A stretch of 64,000 bases of DNA from Acidobacteriota bacterium (GTDB lineage: Bacteria > Acidobacteriota > Blastocatellia > Pyrinomonadales > Pyrinomonadaceae), in assembly GCA_016703965.1 (NCBI GenBank), contig JADJBB010000021.1:1364001-1428000 (forward strand), given 5' to 3'. Shown in pieces: positions 41,731-50,721 of the stretch. The first letter of the stretch is position 1. Every line of letters starts with the position of its first letter. The notes beneath the pieces were generated by a model that saw only the letters and a program-made list of their open reading frames with translations, was not told the DNA's origin and made no database searches. The translations under genes were made by a program, and so were the position numbers.

Positions 41731-42099
41731 ATGGTTGAAGACCACGACTTATCTGGTCTCGGATCGATCTTGGCCGATGACGCCGTATTTCATTCTCCAA
41801 TAGTCCACACGCCGCAGGTCGGCAAAGCTCGTGTTCAGCCATATCTGACCGCCGCATTCCACGTTTTCCTGAATCCAACCTTTAAGTATGTTCGTGAGAT
41901 CGTAAGCGAGAGCGATGCTGTGCTTGAATTTGTGGTGGAGATCGACGGCATTCAGGTAAATGGTGTAGATATGCTGAACTTCGATGAAGCCGGATTGATC
42001 AGCGAATTTAAGGTAATGATCCGTCCATTAAAAGCGGTGAACATCATTCATGAAAAGATGGGGGAGATGTTAGCTGCCCACGCCCAACGGAATAAATAG
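41731..42099 (+). CDS. NTF2-like (SnoaL-type) small protein, true start probably 41701
   Basis: From ATG 41731 the protein has 122 residues. The frame is open upstream to 41683 and reads A-N-T-L-E-K-W-H-K before the first methionine, which looks like the family N-terminus. A Shine-Dalgarno TAGGAG (41687-41692) stands 8 nt before the codon ATC at 41701. Translation may therefore begin at 41701 with ATC, or a G-to-C error hides an ATG near the poly-G block. The rest is an alpha-beta cone (H-S-P-I-V-H-T-P near 24-31, V-N-G-V-D-M). Substrate unknown. Confidence 0.75.
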   Translation: MVEDHDLSGLGSILADDAVFHSPIVHTPQVGKARVQPYLTAAFHVFLNPTFKYVREIVSESDAVLEFVVEIDGIQVNGVDMLNFDEAGLISEFKVMIRPLKAVNIIHEKMGEMLAAHAQRNK

Positions 42100-42123
42100 A
42101 ACTGTTCGAGGAATTAACACGCC

Positions 42124-42705
42124 ATGAGCGAAAGCAAACTATTCATTCCGACCATCCTCGGAACGCCGCGTAAAGATCGTGAAAGCGAAAACGTTGCGAA
42201 GTGGGTTTACTCGAAAATGCAGGATCGCGACGAAATTGAGTCGAAGTTTTTTGACGTACGCGATTTCGATCTGCCCCGAGACAATTACGGCACGGAGATC
42301 GGCTGCGATTTCCCCGAATGGCGTGATTCGATGGCACGAGCTGATGGGCTTGTGATCGTTACTCCCGAATACAATCACGGCTATCCCGGAGCGTTAAAGA
42401 GCGTCCTGGATCTGTTGTTGAAAGAGTACATTCACAAAGCCGTGGCGATCGTAGGAGTCTCTGCCGGTCCGTGGGGAGGAACCCGCGTGATCGAATCAAT
42501 GGTTCCGATGGTCCGTGAATTGGGGCTCGTCGTAACGTTCTCGGATCTCAATTTCCCGTCAGTCAGAAGTAAGTTCGACGCCGACGGCAACCTTCTGGAT
42601 CCGGCTTATGATAATCGCGTTAAAGGTTTTCTCGACGAACTCGTCTGGATGGCCGCGTCGCTGCGCTGGGGCCGCGAGAACCTTTCCTCAAAGCACCATC
42701 AATAG
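42124..42705 (+). CDS. NAD(P)H-dependent FMN reductase family protein
   Basis: The protein has 193 residues and a flavodoxin-like fold. G-T-P-R-K-D-R-E-S near 14-22 is the FMN phosphate loop. V-T-P-E-Y-N-H-G-Y-P-G-A-L-K (near 79-92) is the diagnostic isoalloxazine-binding motif. It probably reduces FMN or quinone with NAD(P)H in the cytoplasm. It lies 24 bp after the NTF2-like gene. Confidence 0.9.
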   Translation: MSESKLFIPTILGTPRKDRESENVAKWVYSKMQDRDEIESKFFDVRDFDLPRDNYGTEIGCDFPEWRDSMARADGLVIVTPEYNHGYPGALKSVLDLLLKEYIHKAVAIVGVSAGPWGGTRVIESMVPMVRELGLVVTFSDLNFPSVRSKFDADGNLLDPAYDNRVKGFLDELVWMAASLRWGRENLSSKHHQ

Positions 42706-42734
42706 GTTATTCTAGAGCCTGGCAGGCAACTTGT

Positions 42735-43424
42735 ATGGTTCATAACGAAATGCACCGCTCACACCGCGTCGGATGGCTCCGGGCGGCTGTTTTGGGTGCG
42801 AATGATGGTATTGTTTCGACGTCGTCGCTCGTCATTGGTGTTGCAGCGGCGGCCTCAGGCCACGAAGCGGTGATGCTGGCCGGCGTTGCCGGGCTCTTTG
42901 CCGGAGCGTTGTCGATGGCGGCGGGCGAATATGTGTCGGTCTATTCGCAGGCAGATACCGAAAAAGCTGATATCGAGCTTGAGAAGAAGCATTTGGAAGC
43001 GGAACCGGAATTTGAGCTTCGCGAACTTGCAGCAATTTATGAAGGCCGTGGGTTGACGTCCGAACTTGCCGCTGAAGTCGCCAATCAGTTGATGGCACAT
43101 GATGCACTCGGCGCTCATACGAGAGATGAGCTCGGGATCTCGGAGATCACAACGGCTCGTCCGCTTCAGGCGGCGATTTTTTCCGCAGTGGCGTTTTCCG
43201 TCGGAGCGGCATTGCCGCTGGCTGTTACGTGGTTTTCGCCGTTCAACTTGATGATCACGCTGGTTGCAGTCAGCTCACTGATCTTTCTGGCATTGCTTGG
43301 AGCAGTCGCAGCTAAAGCAGGCGGAGCCGGAATGGTGAAGGGGTCGCTTCGAGTACTGTTTTGGGGAGCTATCGCCATGGCTGTCACAGCCGGCGTAGGC
43401 AAGCTTTTTGGAGCGGTAGTTTAG
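42735..43424 (+). CDS. VIT1/CCC1 family transporter
   Basis: The protein has 229 residues and five likely helices. The first helix carries A-A-V-L-G-A-N-D-G-I-V-S-T-S-S-L, and the second A-G-A-L-S-M-A-A-G-E-Y-V-S-V-Y-S-Q, both typical of vacuolar iron transporter homologues. A charged segment rich in Glu (about 72-125) follows, where the metal-binding domain of eukaryotic VIT lies, but it is shorter. It probably moves iron or manganese. The gene is convergent with pyk, 5 bp apart. Confidence 0.9.
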   Translation: MVHNEMHRSHRVGWLRAAVLGANDGIVSTSSLVIGVAAAASGHEAVMLAGVAGLFAGALSMAAGEYVSVYSQADTEKADIELEKKHLEAEPEFELRELAAIYEGRGLTSELAAEVANQLMAHDALGAHTRDELGISEITTARPLQAAIFSAVAFSVGAALPLAVTWFSPFNLMITLVAVSSLIFLALLGAVAAKAGGAGMVKGSLRVLFWGAIAMAVTAGVGKLFGAVV

Positions 43425-43429
43425 CGAGC

Positions 43430-44878
43430 TTAACGTCGCGGAACTCTTTCGCCGATGGTCAACACGATCACGGAACTAGAAAGTCCCAGCCCGGAAAGTC
43501 TGCCTGCCATCATGATCAGCGTCTCGCCGGCTTCTACAACCTCAGCATCCAGCAGGGTTTTTTCACCGGTCTCAAGCATTCCGTGGGTCGAATCACTTTT
43601 TTCATGCACAAAAGGCTTTACGCCCCAAATAAGCGAAAGCTGATTCCATGCGTCGACCGACTGAGTAAGTGCGTAGGTTTGCAGTCCGGATCGCACGGTC
43701 GATAGACGGCGTGCCATCAGGCCTGATTCGGTAAACACGGCTACCTTTTCGGTTAGCATCTCTTTCGCGGCGTATGCCGCAGCTTTACAAAGTGCCTGAC
43801 TCGTACGGCCCGAGGGAGCCTGGGAGAACTTGACTGGCCGGCCGAGCTGCTCAGCCTTGATGGTTTCGGCAGAGTCGATTATGCGGACCATGGTTCGCAC
43901 GGCTTCGACCGGGTAACGGCCGGACGCAGTTTCTGCGGAAAGCATGACTGCGTCCGTTCCATCCCATACCGCATTGGCGACGTCCGAAGCTTCGGCGCGG
44001 GTCGGAAATGGATTCTCGATCATCGATTGCAGCATCTGGGTCGCCGTTATAACGAACCTGTCATTGGCAACCGCTTTTTCAATAATGAGCTTCTGATAAA
44101 CGGGAACAAGTTCGACGCTCGTCTCAACACCCAGGTCACCGCGAGCGACCATAACGCCATCGGTCGCCTCAATTATCGCATCCAGATTCTCGATCGCCTC
44201 GGCCTTCTCGATCTTTGCGACAAGCAAAGCCCGGCCGAGTTCTCGCTGGTTGAGATCCTTGATAAGCTTCTTGACCTCGATACAATCATCGGCTGTCCGA
44301 ACGAACGAAAGAGCAATGTAATCAACTTTCTGTCCCATTGCCCATATGAGATCCGCATGATCCTTTTCGGTCATGGACGGGATAGACAGAGGCGTGTTGG
44401 GCAAATTTATGCCTTTGCGTTCGGCGAGAATTCCTCCCGTGACGACACGGCAGACCACATCAGTATCTGTCTTGGATTCCACCGTCAGGTCAATTGCCCC
44501 GTCATCAAGCAGAATTCGGGAGCCTGGCTCAACCGCCTGGGGTAGGTCAATAAAGTTGGTCCCCACTTCGCGGGTGTTTCCGATGACCTCGCGGGTAGTG
44601 AGCACGAACGCTTGCCCCTCGATCAATTCGATCGATTCGCCATTCTCTAATGTACGGGTGCGGATCTTCGGCCCTGATAGATCTACGAGGATCGAAAGAG
44701 GCTTTCCAAGTGCCGTCGCTGCTTCTCTGGCCAGGGCGATGGTCTCGGCGTGCTGCTCCTGCGTGCCGTGAGACATATTGATACGCACAGCGTTAAGGCC
44801 GGCGTTCAGCATTGTCTCGATAGTGATTCTCTGATTTGAAGACGGGCCGAGCGTGGCGAGTATCTTTGCTTTTCGCAT
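43430..44878 (-). CDS. pyk: Pyruvate kinase
   Basis: The protein has 482 residues. The N-terminal R-K-A-K-I-L-A-T-L-G-P-S-S, R-I-N-M-S-H-G, the catalytic lysine in A-K-I-E-K-A-E-A and the ADP/Mg motif M-V-A-R-G-D-L-G-V-E are all present. C-terminal effector domain residues follow to A-R-R-L-S-T-V-R. It makes pyruvate and ATP from phosphoenolpyruvate. It is third in a minus-strand tlpA-GH15-pyk run, 63 bp after the GH15 stop. Confidence 0.97.
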   Translation of the reverse strand: MRKAKILATLGPSSNQRITIETMLNAGLNAVRINMSHGTQEQHAETIALAREAATALGKPLSILVDLSGPKIRTRTLENGESIELIEGQAFVLTTREVIGNTREVGTNFIDLPQAVEPGSRILLDDGAIDLTVESKTDTDVVCRVVTGGILAERKGINLPNTPLSIPSMTEKDHADLIWAMGQKVDYIALSFVRTADDCIEVKKLIKDLNQRELGRALLVAKIEKAEAIENLDAIIEATDGVMVARGDLGVETSVELVPVYQKLIIEKAVANDRFVITATQMLQSMIENPFPTRAEASDVANAVWDGTDAVMLSAETASGRYPVEAVRTMVRIIDSAETIKAEQLGRPVKFSQAPSGRTSQALCKAAAYAAKEMLTEKVAVFTESGLMARRLSTVRSGLQTYALTQSVDAWNQLSLIWGVKPFVHEKSDSTHGMLETGEKTLLDAEVVEAGETLIMMAGRLSGLGLSSSVIVLTIGERVPRR

Positions 44879-44941
44879 TACTTTGATTTTATCGTAAAGT
44901 CCCGATCCTGCAAGGTGGAGTTAAGCGGATAACACCAAATG

Positions 44942-46894
44942 TCATTTCGCCTCGAAACTTTTTTTCTTACTCAAATATGAATTGACTGTCGCAATGAACG
45001 TCGAGTGTGACCAGGTTAGCGGGGATACCGAACGCGGCTCACCCGTTAGAGGGTCGATCTGTTCCGCCAGAACACCGGACGGCAATGCCCGATCGACGGT
45101 CCATTTCAAAATATTTAGAGCTTTGGCAAGGTCGCCCATTTCTTTTGCCGCCGCAATGTAATAATCAGCCAGCCACAGCGTGGTGATGATCCATGAATTT
45201 GGCGGAGACGGTTCGGCCCCGCGCATGTAGCCGTCGTTTTCGAAGCGAATGATGCCGCTTATTGCTGTGTCATTCAGCAGTTTTTCTCGAATCGCATCCA
45301 TTGTACTGACGACTATGGGATCATCAGCCTCAAAACACCCGAGATAAAAGATCGCGTAAACTGAGGCGTCCAGTGTTGGATCCGGAGTGAACGATCCATC
45401 ATCGTTTGCCGATATAGCCCGTAGAAAATGTCCAAGGTCAGTGCTGTACAGGCGTTCCCTCATCGCATCTACGATCTCATTTGAGGCTTGCTCGTATGAG
45501 GCTGTCCGGGTAGGATCACCGAAATCTCTAGCAAACTTGGCCGCAGCTCTTAATCCCGCAACGACCGTTGCACATGTGAAGGTATGGATGCCGAAGCGGT
45601 CCTCCCAAAGATTCCAGCTTGGCTTGGGAAGCTTGGTTACCGGATCGCGGTAGCCTTCAATGAAATCTGCACACCGTACGACCAACTTCTCATAGAGATC
45701 GCGAACGAGTATCTTGTCGGGATATATCTCGTGGTGTTCGCGAAGTGCCCATAATATCAGAGCGGTTTCATCTTCCTGAATCGGCACGAGCCGCTGTTTC
45801 CTATATCGGTCCCAGTGCGAATGCCAGCCCGAACCAACGCTACCGTCAGGATTATATTTTTGGAGGAAATATCCTCGATCTTCGACAATATTTCCGCACA
45901 ACTCAAAGAACTTCTCCGAAAGATCAGGGTAACCTGCGAGGTCCAAGGCGTTCGCGACATAGGCTCCGTCCCGCGGCCAGAGGTAGCTGTAATGGTCGGT
46001 CGCACGATCTGTTACGTCATGATCGTTCGCAGCAATGATAGCTCCACCGTTGTCAGTTTGGGTCCGAATGATCAGTAAGCTTCGTTTATAAAGGTCCAGA
46101 ACACTTTCCGGCAGTTCCGGATCGTCGATCTGTGGATCCCGGACCCAATGCCGCCAAAATCCTTCGGATTCGAGGAAATAGTTCGACGCTCCAAGGGTCA
46201 GTACATGATTGTTAAGCCCTGCAACCTCAAGCCGTGAAGTTCCGGCCGCTATCCAGTAGTAGAACTGAAACGTTCCGTTCGCCTCCAACCGATGATGCAC
46301 GCCGACCGTGGAATCGACCGAGCCTTCCGTGATAGTGCCGCCATACAAATGCCCGTCTTCGGCATCTCGCCAGGTGCCTTCGTTGTTGCGAAACGCTTTG
46401 CGGCCGGTGGCAAATTCGTCGAAATGCGGAGAAGTATTTATCAGAAAATACCGGTGTTTTTTGTAGTGAACTAGAGCGAGCGTGTCGGGGTCATAAAATG
46501 CGGTGTCGCCGACCTTGTTTTCGTAGATGCGAAAATCATGATGTAGAAAGATCCGGATATCGCGGCCGCTACCTCTGGTATCAGATACGTGAACACGTCT
46601 TAGGTAGATGTTTTCGCGGCCGGCGACTGTATCGTTACATCTTATCTTGATGCCGAGTTTCTCATTTACCAGGGTCACGTCAGTAACGAGCGTGTCGGGG
46701 ACGTATTTCAGGCTTCGGTCCCAGTCATCCGAGTAAACCCATGAGAATTCACCGTCTGCCCAAACTCCAAAACGAAACGGAAACCCTTCGGAATGATTCT
46801 CCTGGCCGACGTGTGGGTAGTAGATGTCGCGGATCTGGTATTTATCGTCGAAATTCACCAGCAAACTGCCGTTTCCGACCGGAATATCTCTCAT
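44942..46894 (-). CDS. Glycoside hydrolase family 15 protein (glucoamylase or trehalase-like)
   Basis: The protein has 650 residues. The N-terminal beta-sandwich domain (about 1-250) is followed by the (alpha/alpha)6 barrel. The catalytic acid is in N-L-W-E-D-R-F-G-I-H-T-F near 440-451. The general base is in G-V-L-A-E-Q-I-D-P near the C-terminus. No signal peptide is visible, so it acts in the cytoplasm, consistent with storage glucan or trehalose breakdown. It starts 10 bp after tlpA and precedes pyk, so glucose release and glycolysis are coupled here. Confidence 0.92.
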   Translation of the reverse strand: MRDIPVGNGSLLVNFDDKYQIRDIYYPHVGQENHSEGFPFRFGVWADGEFSWVYSDDWDRSLKYVPDTLVTDVTLVNEKLGIKIRCNDTVAGRENIYLRRVHVSDTRGSGRDIRIFLHHDFRIYENKVGDTAFYDPDTLALVHYKKHRYFLINTSPHFDEFATGRKAFRNNEGTWRDAEDGHLYGGTITEGSVDSTVGVHHRLEANGTFQFYYWIAAGTSRLEVAGLNNHVLTLGASNYFLESEGFWRHWVRDPQIDDPELPESVLDLYKRSLLIIRTQTDNGGAIIAANDHDVTDRATDHYSYLWPRDGAYVANALDLAGYPDLSEKFFELCGNIVEDRGYFLQKYNPDGSVGSGWHSHWDRYRKQRLVPIQEDETALILWALREHHEIYPDKILVRDLYEKLVVRCADFIEGYRDPVTKLPKPSWNLWEDRFGIHTFTCATVVAGLRAAAKFARDFGDPTRTASYEQASNEIVDAMRERLYSTDLGHFLRAISANDDGSFTPDPTLDASVYAIFYLGCFEADDPIVVSTMDAIREKLLNDTAISGIIRFENDGYMRGAEPSPPNSWIITTLWLADYYIAAAKEMGDLAKALNILKWTVDRALPSGVLAEQIDPLTGEPRSVSPLTWSHSTFIATVNSYLSKKKSFEAK

Positions 46895-46904
46895 TTAACT
46901 GGCG

Positions 46905-47477
46905 TTATTTCGAATTTACGGCTTGATCGACGGCGGCGTCAAGTTCTCTTTGGATCTGGTCGTTGAAGCCCACGATCTTTGTGACCATCCGTCCTTTTCG
47001 GTCGAAGATCGCGGTTTGCGGGATGTCGCTGCGTTCGGAAAAAATAAAATTGGAAAGAGCATCCTCAGGATAAGCAATCTCGTAATCGACCTTCGTGTTG
47101 GCGATAAATGCAGGGATCTTCGGGCGGTCCTCTTCACCGCCGACGTTAAGGCCGACAATGTGGAGGTTTTCCTTGCCGTATTTCGCGATCAGGGAATTAA
47201 GGTGCGGGATCTCGCGTTTGCATGGTTCGCAATAGGTTGCCCAGAAATCGAGGATAACGGCCTTGCCGGTCAGGTCAGACATCTTCTGAACCTTCTCATC
47301 CGAGTTCGTCCAGCTCATTTCCGAGAACGGTTTCGAGGGCGGCAGCGGAGCGTTGGTCGTCCGGCGGTCGTTTATCGAAACAGGCCTGTCGGAAACCGCT
47401 ACGGGGGCCGCGGCAGGGCGGCAGCCGGAAAAGGCAAAAAGAGCGATAGTAAGTGAGCAAAATGCAGCCATCTTCAT
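46905..47477 (-). CDS. TlpA-type thioredoxin-like lipoprotein
   Basis: The protein has 190 residues. The signal ends A-F-S-G-C, a lipobox. The thioredoxin motif is W-A-T-Y-C-E-P-C-K (near 85-93), and the cis-proline segment is D-I-P-Q-T-A-I-F-D. It belongs to the TlpA/ResA group of periplasmic disulfide reductases. It is the first gene of the minus-strand run with GH15 and pyk, and is divergent from the NifU-like gene. Confidence 0.9.
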   Translation of the reverse strand: MKMAAFCSLTIALFAFSGCRPAAAPVAVSDRPVSINDRRTTNAPLPPSKPFSEMSWTNSDEKVQKMSDLTGKAVILDFWATYCEPCKREIPHLNSLIAKYGKENLHIVGLNVGGEEDRPKIPAFIANTKVDYEIAYPEDALSNFIFSERSDIPQTAIFDRKGRMVTKIVGFNDQIQRELDAAVDQAVNSK

Positions 47478-47566
47478 AGCAAATCAATCCTAAATCGTTA
47501 GCTTCAAATTGTAAAAGCGATAGCTGTTCGATTTACCTTTCGACATATTGAGATTACCATCAATTC

Positions 47567-48142
47567 GTGGCCTATCCATCCCGCATATCCTTTATTTTGG
47601 GCAATTTGCATTATACTAAGCCGGTTTCGGGAAATGCCGTGGGCTCGGACGCGAATTTCGGCTGCGGATCCTTTGTCAGATTTCATTTACAAATAGACGA
47701 GACACAAAAAACGGTCTCTCATGCGAGCTTTTCGTCGAACGGATGCGGATATATGCTCGCAGCTTCCGAGATCCTCGCTCGCGAAGTGTCCGGCAAAAAA
47801 CTGGCCGACCTCCACGGTTTGGATCGTCACGTACTGACGGACCTGACCGTTTCTATGATCGGTGAGATCGCCCCCGAGCGAGGCAATTGTGTTGTGGCAG
47901 CGACAGCGGCCCTGGCAAATGCCTTCGCGGACTTCCGTTCGCGGCAGATCGAGGAATTTCGCGGGGAACAGGTTCTTATGTGCACGTGCTTCGGCGTGAC
48001 CGAAGAGTCGATCGTCGAGGCGATCCAAACCGGTCGACTCGGAACGGTCGACCAGGTGGCGAACACAACAAATGCCGGCAGCGGCTGTGGTTCGTGCCGA
48101 ATGCTTATACAGGAAATGCTCGACAATACGGATGGAGCATAG
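47567..48142 (+). CDS. IscU/NifU-type scaffold fused to a BFD-like [2Fe-2S] domain
   Basis: The protein has 191 residues from a GTG start. The N-terminal IscU-like part keeps the three scaffold cysteines C33 (N-F-G-C-G-S-F), C60 (N-G-C-G-Y) and C108 (R-G-N-C-V). The C-terminal BFD-like domain has C139-x-C141 and C174-x-x-C177 in C-T-C-F-G-V-T-E-E-S and G-S-G-C-G-S-C. Classical NifU also carries an Nfu domain after the BFD part, and this protein lacks it. It should assemble or transfer Fe-S clusters, which the respiratory genes need. The IscU region has no obvious D at the usual position after the first Cys. Confidence 0.9.
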   Translation: MAYPSRISFILGNLHYTKPVSGNAVGSDANFGCGSFVRFHLQIDETQKTVSHASFSSNGCGYMLAASEILAREVSGKKLADLHGLDRHVLTDLTVSMIGEIAPERGNCVVAATAALANAFADFRSRQIEEFRGEQVLMCTCFGVTEESIVEAIQTGRLGTVDQVANTTNAGSGCGSCRMLIQEMLDNTDGA

Positions 48143-48151
48143 ATCAATTTA

Positions 48152-48240
48152 TGCTATACTTCTCAAATTCGATCCGGCGTTCTTAGGCCGGAAATTATCA
48201 GCCTGAAAAGGAGTGTTTTGCTGTCGGACAATACCGACAG
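48152..48240 (+). promoter_or_regulatory. Extended -10 promoter and leader with stem-loops
   Basis: TG-N-TATACT (48152-48160) is an extended -10 box. In the leader, TCCGGC/GCCGGA (near 48172-48192) and CTGTCGG/CCGACAG (48221-48227 with 48234-48240) can form stem-loops. AAAGGAG (48207-48213) is followed by a short TTG-started 12-codon frame that ends before the main start at 48263. This may be a leader peptide or an unrelated frame. Confidence 0.4.
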
Positions 48241-48262
48241 ATGTATTAATTTTTGATCCGCA

Positions 48263-49675
48263 ATGGACGACCCTGCTAGTTTGCTTTTGCTTTTTGCTGC
48301 CGATATTGAGAGCGCGGCGGAAATGCCAACGCTTCTCTCCTCAATTCTTAAGATCCTACTCGTCATCTTTCTGGTCCTCGCGAACGGCTTTTTTGTTGCG
48401 AGCGAATTTGCGCTTGTCGCGGTCCGTAAATCGCGTATCGAGGCAATGGCGAGCGAAGGTGAGCCGGCCGCGGTTCGGCTGCTGGCGATGCTCAACAACT
48501 TAAGTGCGTATATCTCGGCAACGCAGTTGGGCATTACGCTCTCGTCGCTTGGGTTAGGTTGGGTTGGTGAACCGGCGATCGCGGCCTTGCTGGACCCGGT
48601 TCTCGTCAGCGTAGGGAATATGACCGGAGCTGCGTTCCTCACCTCCGGAGCGGTACTACATACGATCTCGTTTGCGATCTCATTTTCGATCATCACTTTT
48701 CTGCATATCGTTTTTGGCGAGTTAGCTCCAAAAACAGCGGCATTAGAGTTATCCGAAAAGGTCTCGTTTGTTGTTGCTGCTCCGCTGAGATTGTTTTACG
48801 TGATCTTCAGTTATCCGATACGAGCTCTCGACTGGACCGGCACCAAAACAGTTCGGCTCTTTGGGCTGAATGCATCGGGTGAACACGGCTCAAGTTATAC
48901 CGAGGACGAGATCCGCGGACTGATCAAGCTATCCCAGGAAAGCGGCCATCTCAACGAAGAAGAGCAGCGATTGATCAATAAGGTCTTTGAATTTTCAGAA
49001 ACGACCGTCAAAGAGGCGATGATACCGCGAACCGAGGTTATCGCTGTTCCGGAATCGAGTTCGCTGACCGAGATAGCCAGGCTTTTTGGCGAGAGCGGTT
49101 TTTCGCGATTACCGGTATATCGAGGCTCGCTCGACGACATAGCGGGCGTCATACACAGCAAGGACCTGGTCAGTTACGTCAATCGTCCAAAATCCTTCAA
49201 GATCGAAGAGATCATTATCAAGCCTAGTTATGTAGTCGACACTGCACGCCTCGAAGACGTCCTGCGGCAGATGCAGCGTGAAAAGTTCCATTTTGGCTTC
49301 GTCGTTGATGAGCACGGCGGTATCGAGGGGATAATCACGCTTGAAGATCTGCTCGAAGAGATCGTTGGCGACATCTCGGACGAGCATGACGAAGAGGTCA
49401 ACGAACAGATCGATCCACAGCCCGACGGCAGCTGCCTGCTCGATGGCGGGCTCGCCGTTCGCGACCTGAACCGGCGGCTCGATATGAACATTCCGATCTC
49501 GGAAGGCTATACGACGATAGCGGGATTTCTAATGTCTGAAGCAGGGCAGATCTTATCGGAGGGGCAGACGGTTCCATATAATGGGCACGTTTTTACGATC
49601 GAAAAGGTTGAAAAGCATCGCGTAATCCAGATCAGGATGCAAAAAAACGGCTCGGAAAGTGACATCGACGGCTGA
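48263..49675 (+). CDS. CNNM/CorC-type transporter-associated protein (DUF21, CBS, CorC_HlyC)
   Basis: The protein has 470 residues. An N-terminal DUF21 membrane domain with helices near 25-45, 80-105, 115-150 and 170-185 carries S-E-F-A-L-V-A-V-R-K-S-R near 46-57. Two CBS motifs follow (E-A-M-I-P-R-T-E-V, then I-I-I-K-P-S-Y). The acidic C-terminal CorC_HlyC domain has E-D-L-L-E-E-I-V-G-D-I-S-D-E. Members are linked to magnesium and cobalt homeostasis. An M at residue 21 (48323) is a second possible start. Confidence 0.9.
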   Translation: MDDPASLLLLFAADIESAAEMPTLLSSILKILLVIFLVLANGFFVASEFALVAVRKSRIEAMASEGEPAAVRLLAMLNNLSAYISATQLGITLSSLGLGWVGEPAIAALLDPVLVSVGNMTGAAFLTSGAVLHTISFAISFSIITFLHIVFGELAPKTAALELSEKVSFVVAAPLRLFYVIFSYPIRALDWTGTKTVRLFGLNASGEHGSSYTEDEIRGLIKLSQESGHLNEEEQRLINKVFEFSETTVKEAMIPRTEVIAVPESSSLTEIARLFGESGFSRLPVYRGSLDDIAGVIHSKDLVSYVNRPKSFKIEEIIIKPSYVVDTARLEDVLRQMQREKFHFGFVVDEHGGIEGIITLEDLLEEIVGDISDEHDEEVNEQIDPQPDGSCLLDGGLAVRDLNRRLDMNIPISEGYTTIAGFLMSEAGQILSEGQTVPYNGHVFTIEKVEKHRVIQIRMQKNGSESDIDG

Positions 49676-49701
49676 TCCCGTCAAAATCTCGTTTCAAGAC
49701 C

Positions 49702-50709
49702 ATGAAAAATCACGCACTGACCTTTTTGATCACGGGTACGGTTTTGATCGCCGCAACCCTCGGCTGCGGCGGAATGAAGAGTGAGCCTGATTGGACGAAA
49801 AGCAAGCGGATCGCAGGCAAGGACAAAGGCCTGTCGCATGTGTCCGGGCTCGTCGTTGACGAAAAATTTGCCTATGTCGTCATTGGCGGAACCGTCGCCG
49901 ATCAGAACGAAGGCCACAGCGGACTTCGGCGTGTGGATCTGCAAACGGGCGAGGTTTCGTCGATCGATGATGGCAAGAGCATTCCCCAATCGGAGAATGG
50001 CGGAATCGCCCAGGATGATAAGTTCATTTACTGGAACGCCGCCGGAAAGATCTGGCGTGCATCAAAATCCGGCGGAACGCCCGAGGCGATAGTCAGCGAA
50101 AACGTCGGGATCGGCATCGACATGGCGGTCGATAATGAGAAAATTTACTGGATGAATCACGGATACTATTCGGCAGGCCAGCAATCAGTTCCGAAGCCGG
50201 TTTTTGTTGCCCCGAAAACGGGCGGAAAGGTTGAGATATTTACCGACAATCAAAATATCCCGCACAGTCTGGTCGTCGACGAAAAATTCATCTACTGGCA
50301 CACCTCGACCGCTCTGATGAAACAGCCGAAATCAGGCGGAACGCCACAGGCAGTCTACACGCCGCCCGACGGAGCAGGCCTCGATGAACTGTCACAGGAT
50401 GCCGAAAATCTGTATTTTGGCTTTAGAGCCAAAGGCGACTCGCGGTGGGCACTGATGAAGGTTTCTAAGCAAGGCGGCGAACCAACTACTTTCGTGAAAA
50501 GATTCTCACTCTATCCGCTGGCCGTAGATGACAAAGCTGTCTATTTTTTTGATGAAGGCTCGTTGACGAACAACTCGCTCTGCAAGGTCGCAAAAACCGG
50601 AGGCGAAGTCGCGATACTGGATTCAGGTTACACCAGTGGAGCCATCGCCCTTGGCGGAGCGAATGTATATTTCGCGAGCCTCGACGATATCTTTAGTATC
50701 TCAAAATAA
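49702..50709 (+). CDS. Lipoprotein with YIYW-type beta-propeller repeats
   Basis: The protein has 335 residues. The signal ends A-T-L-G-C, a lipobox. The remainder repeats a pattern of V-D-(E/D)-K-F-I-Y-W or similar (K-F-A-Y-V, K-F-I-Y-W, K-I-Y-W, K-F-I-Y-W, N-L-Y-F, A-V-Y-F, N-V-Y-F), spaced about 40 residues, with K-S-G-G-T-P motifs between. This is typical of beta-propeller proteins such as DUF5050-like. It is probably a periplasmic or surface protein. It lies 12 bp before the octahaem cytochrome gene. Confidence 0.75.
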   Translation: MKNHALTFLITGTVLIAATLGCGGMKSEPDWTKSKRIAGKDKGLSHVSGLVVDEKFAYVVIGGTVADQNEGHSGLRRVDLQTGEVSSIDDGKSIPQSENGGIAQDDKFIYWNAAGKIWRASKSGGTPEAIVSENVGIGIDMAVDNEKIYWMNHGYYSAGQQSVPKPVFVAPKTGGKVEIFTDNQNIPHSLVVDEKFIYWHTSTALMKQPKSGGTPQAVYTPPDGAGLDELSQDAENLYFGFRAKGDSRWALMKVSKQGGEPTTFVKRFSLYPLAVDDKAVYFFDEGSLTNNSLCKVAKTGGEVAILDSGYTSGAIALGGANVYFASLDDIFSISK

Positions 50710-50721
50710 GTAAAAACGACG

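Noticed and set aside
41373..41745. Proline- and glycine-rich open frames on both strands
   Set aside because: They only translate the poly-G block and are low-complexity, so they are not genes.
48218..48256. Short leader peptide before the CBS-domain gene
   Set aside because: A 12-codon frame with a Shine-Dalgarno exists, but there is no coding bias or known attenuation signal, so it is mentioned only as a possibility.
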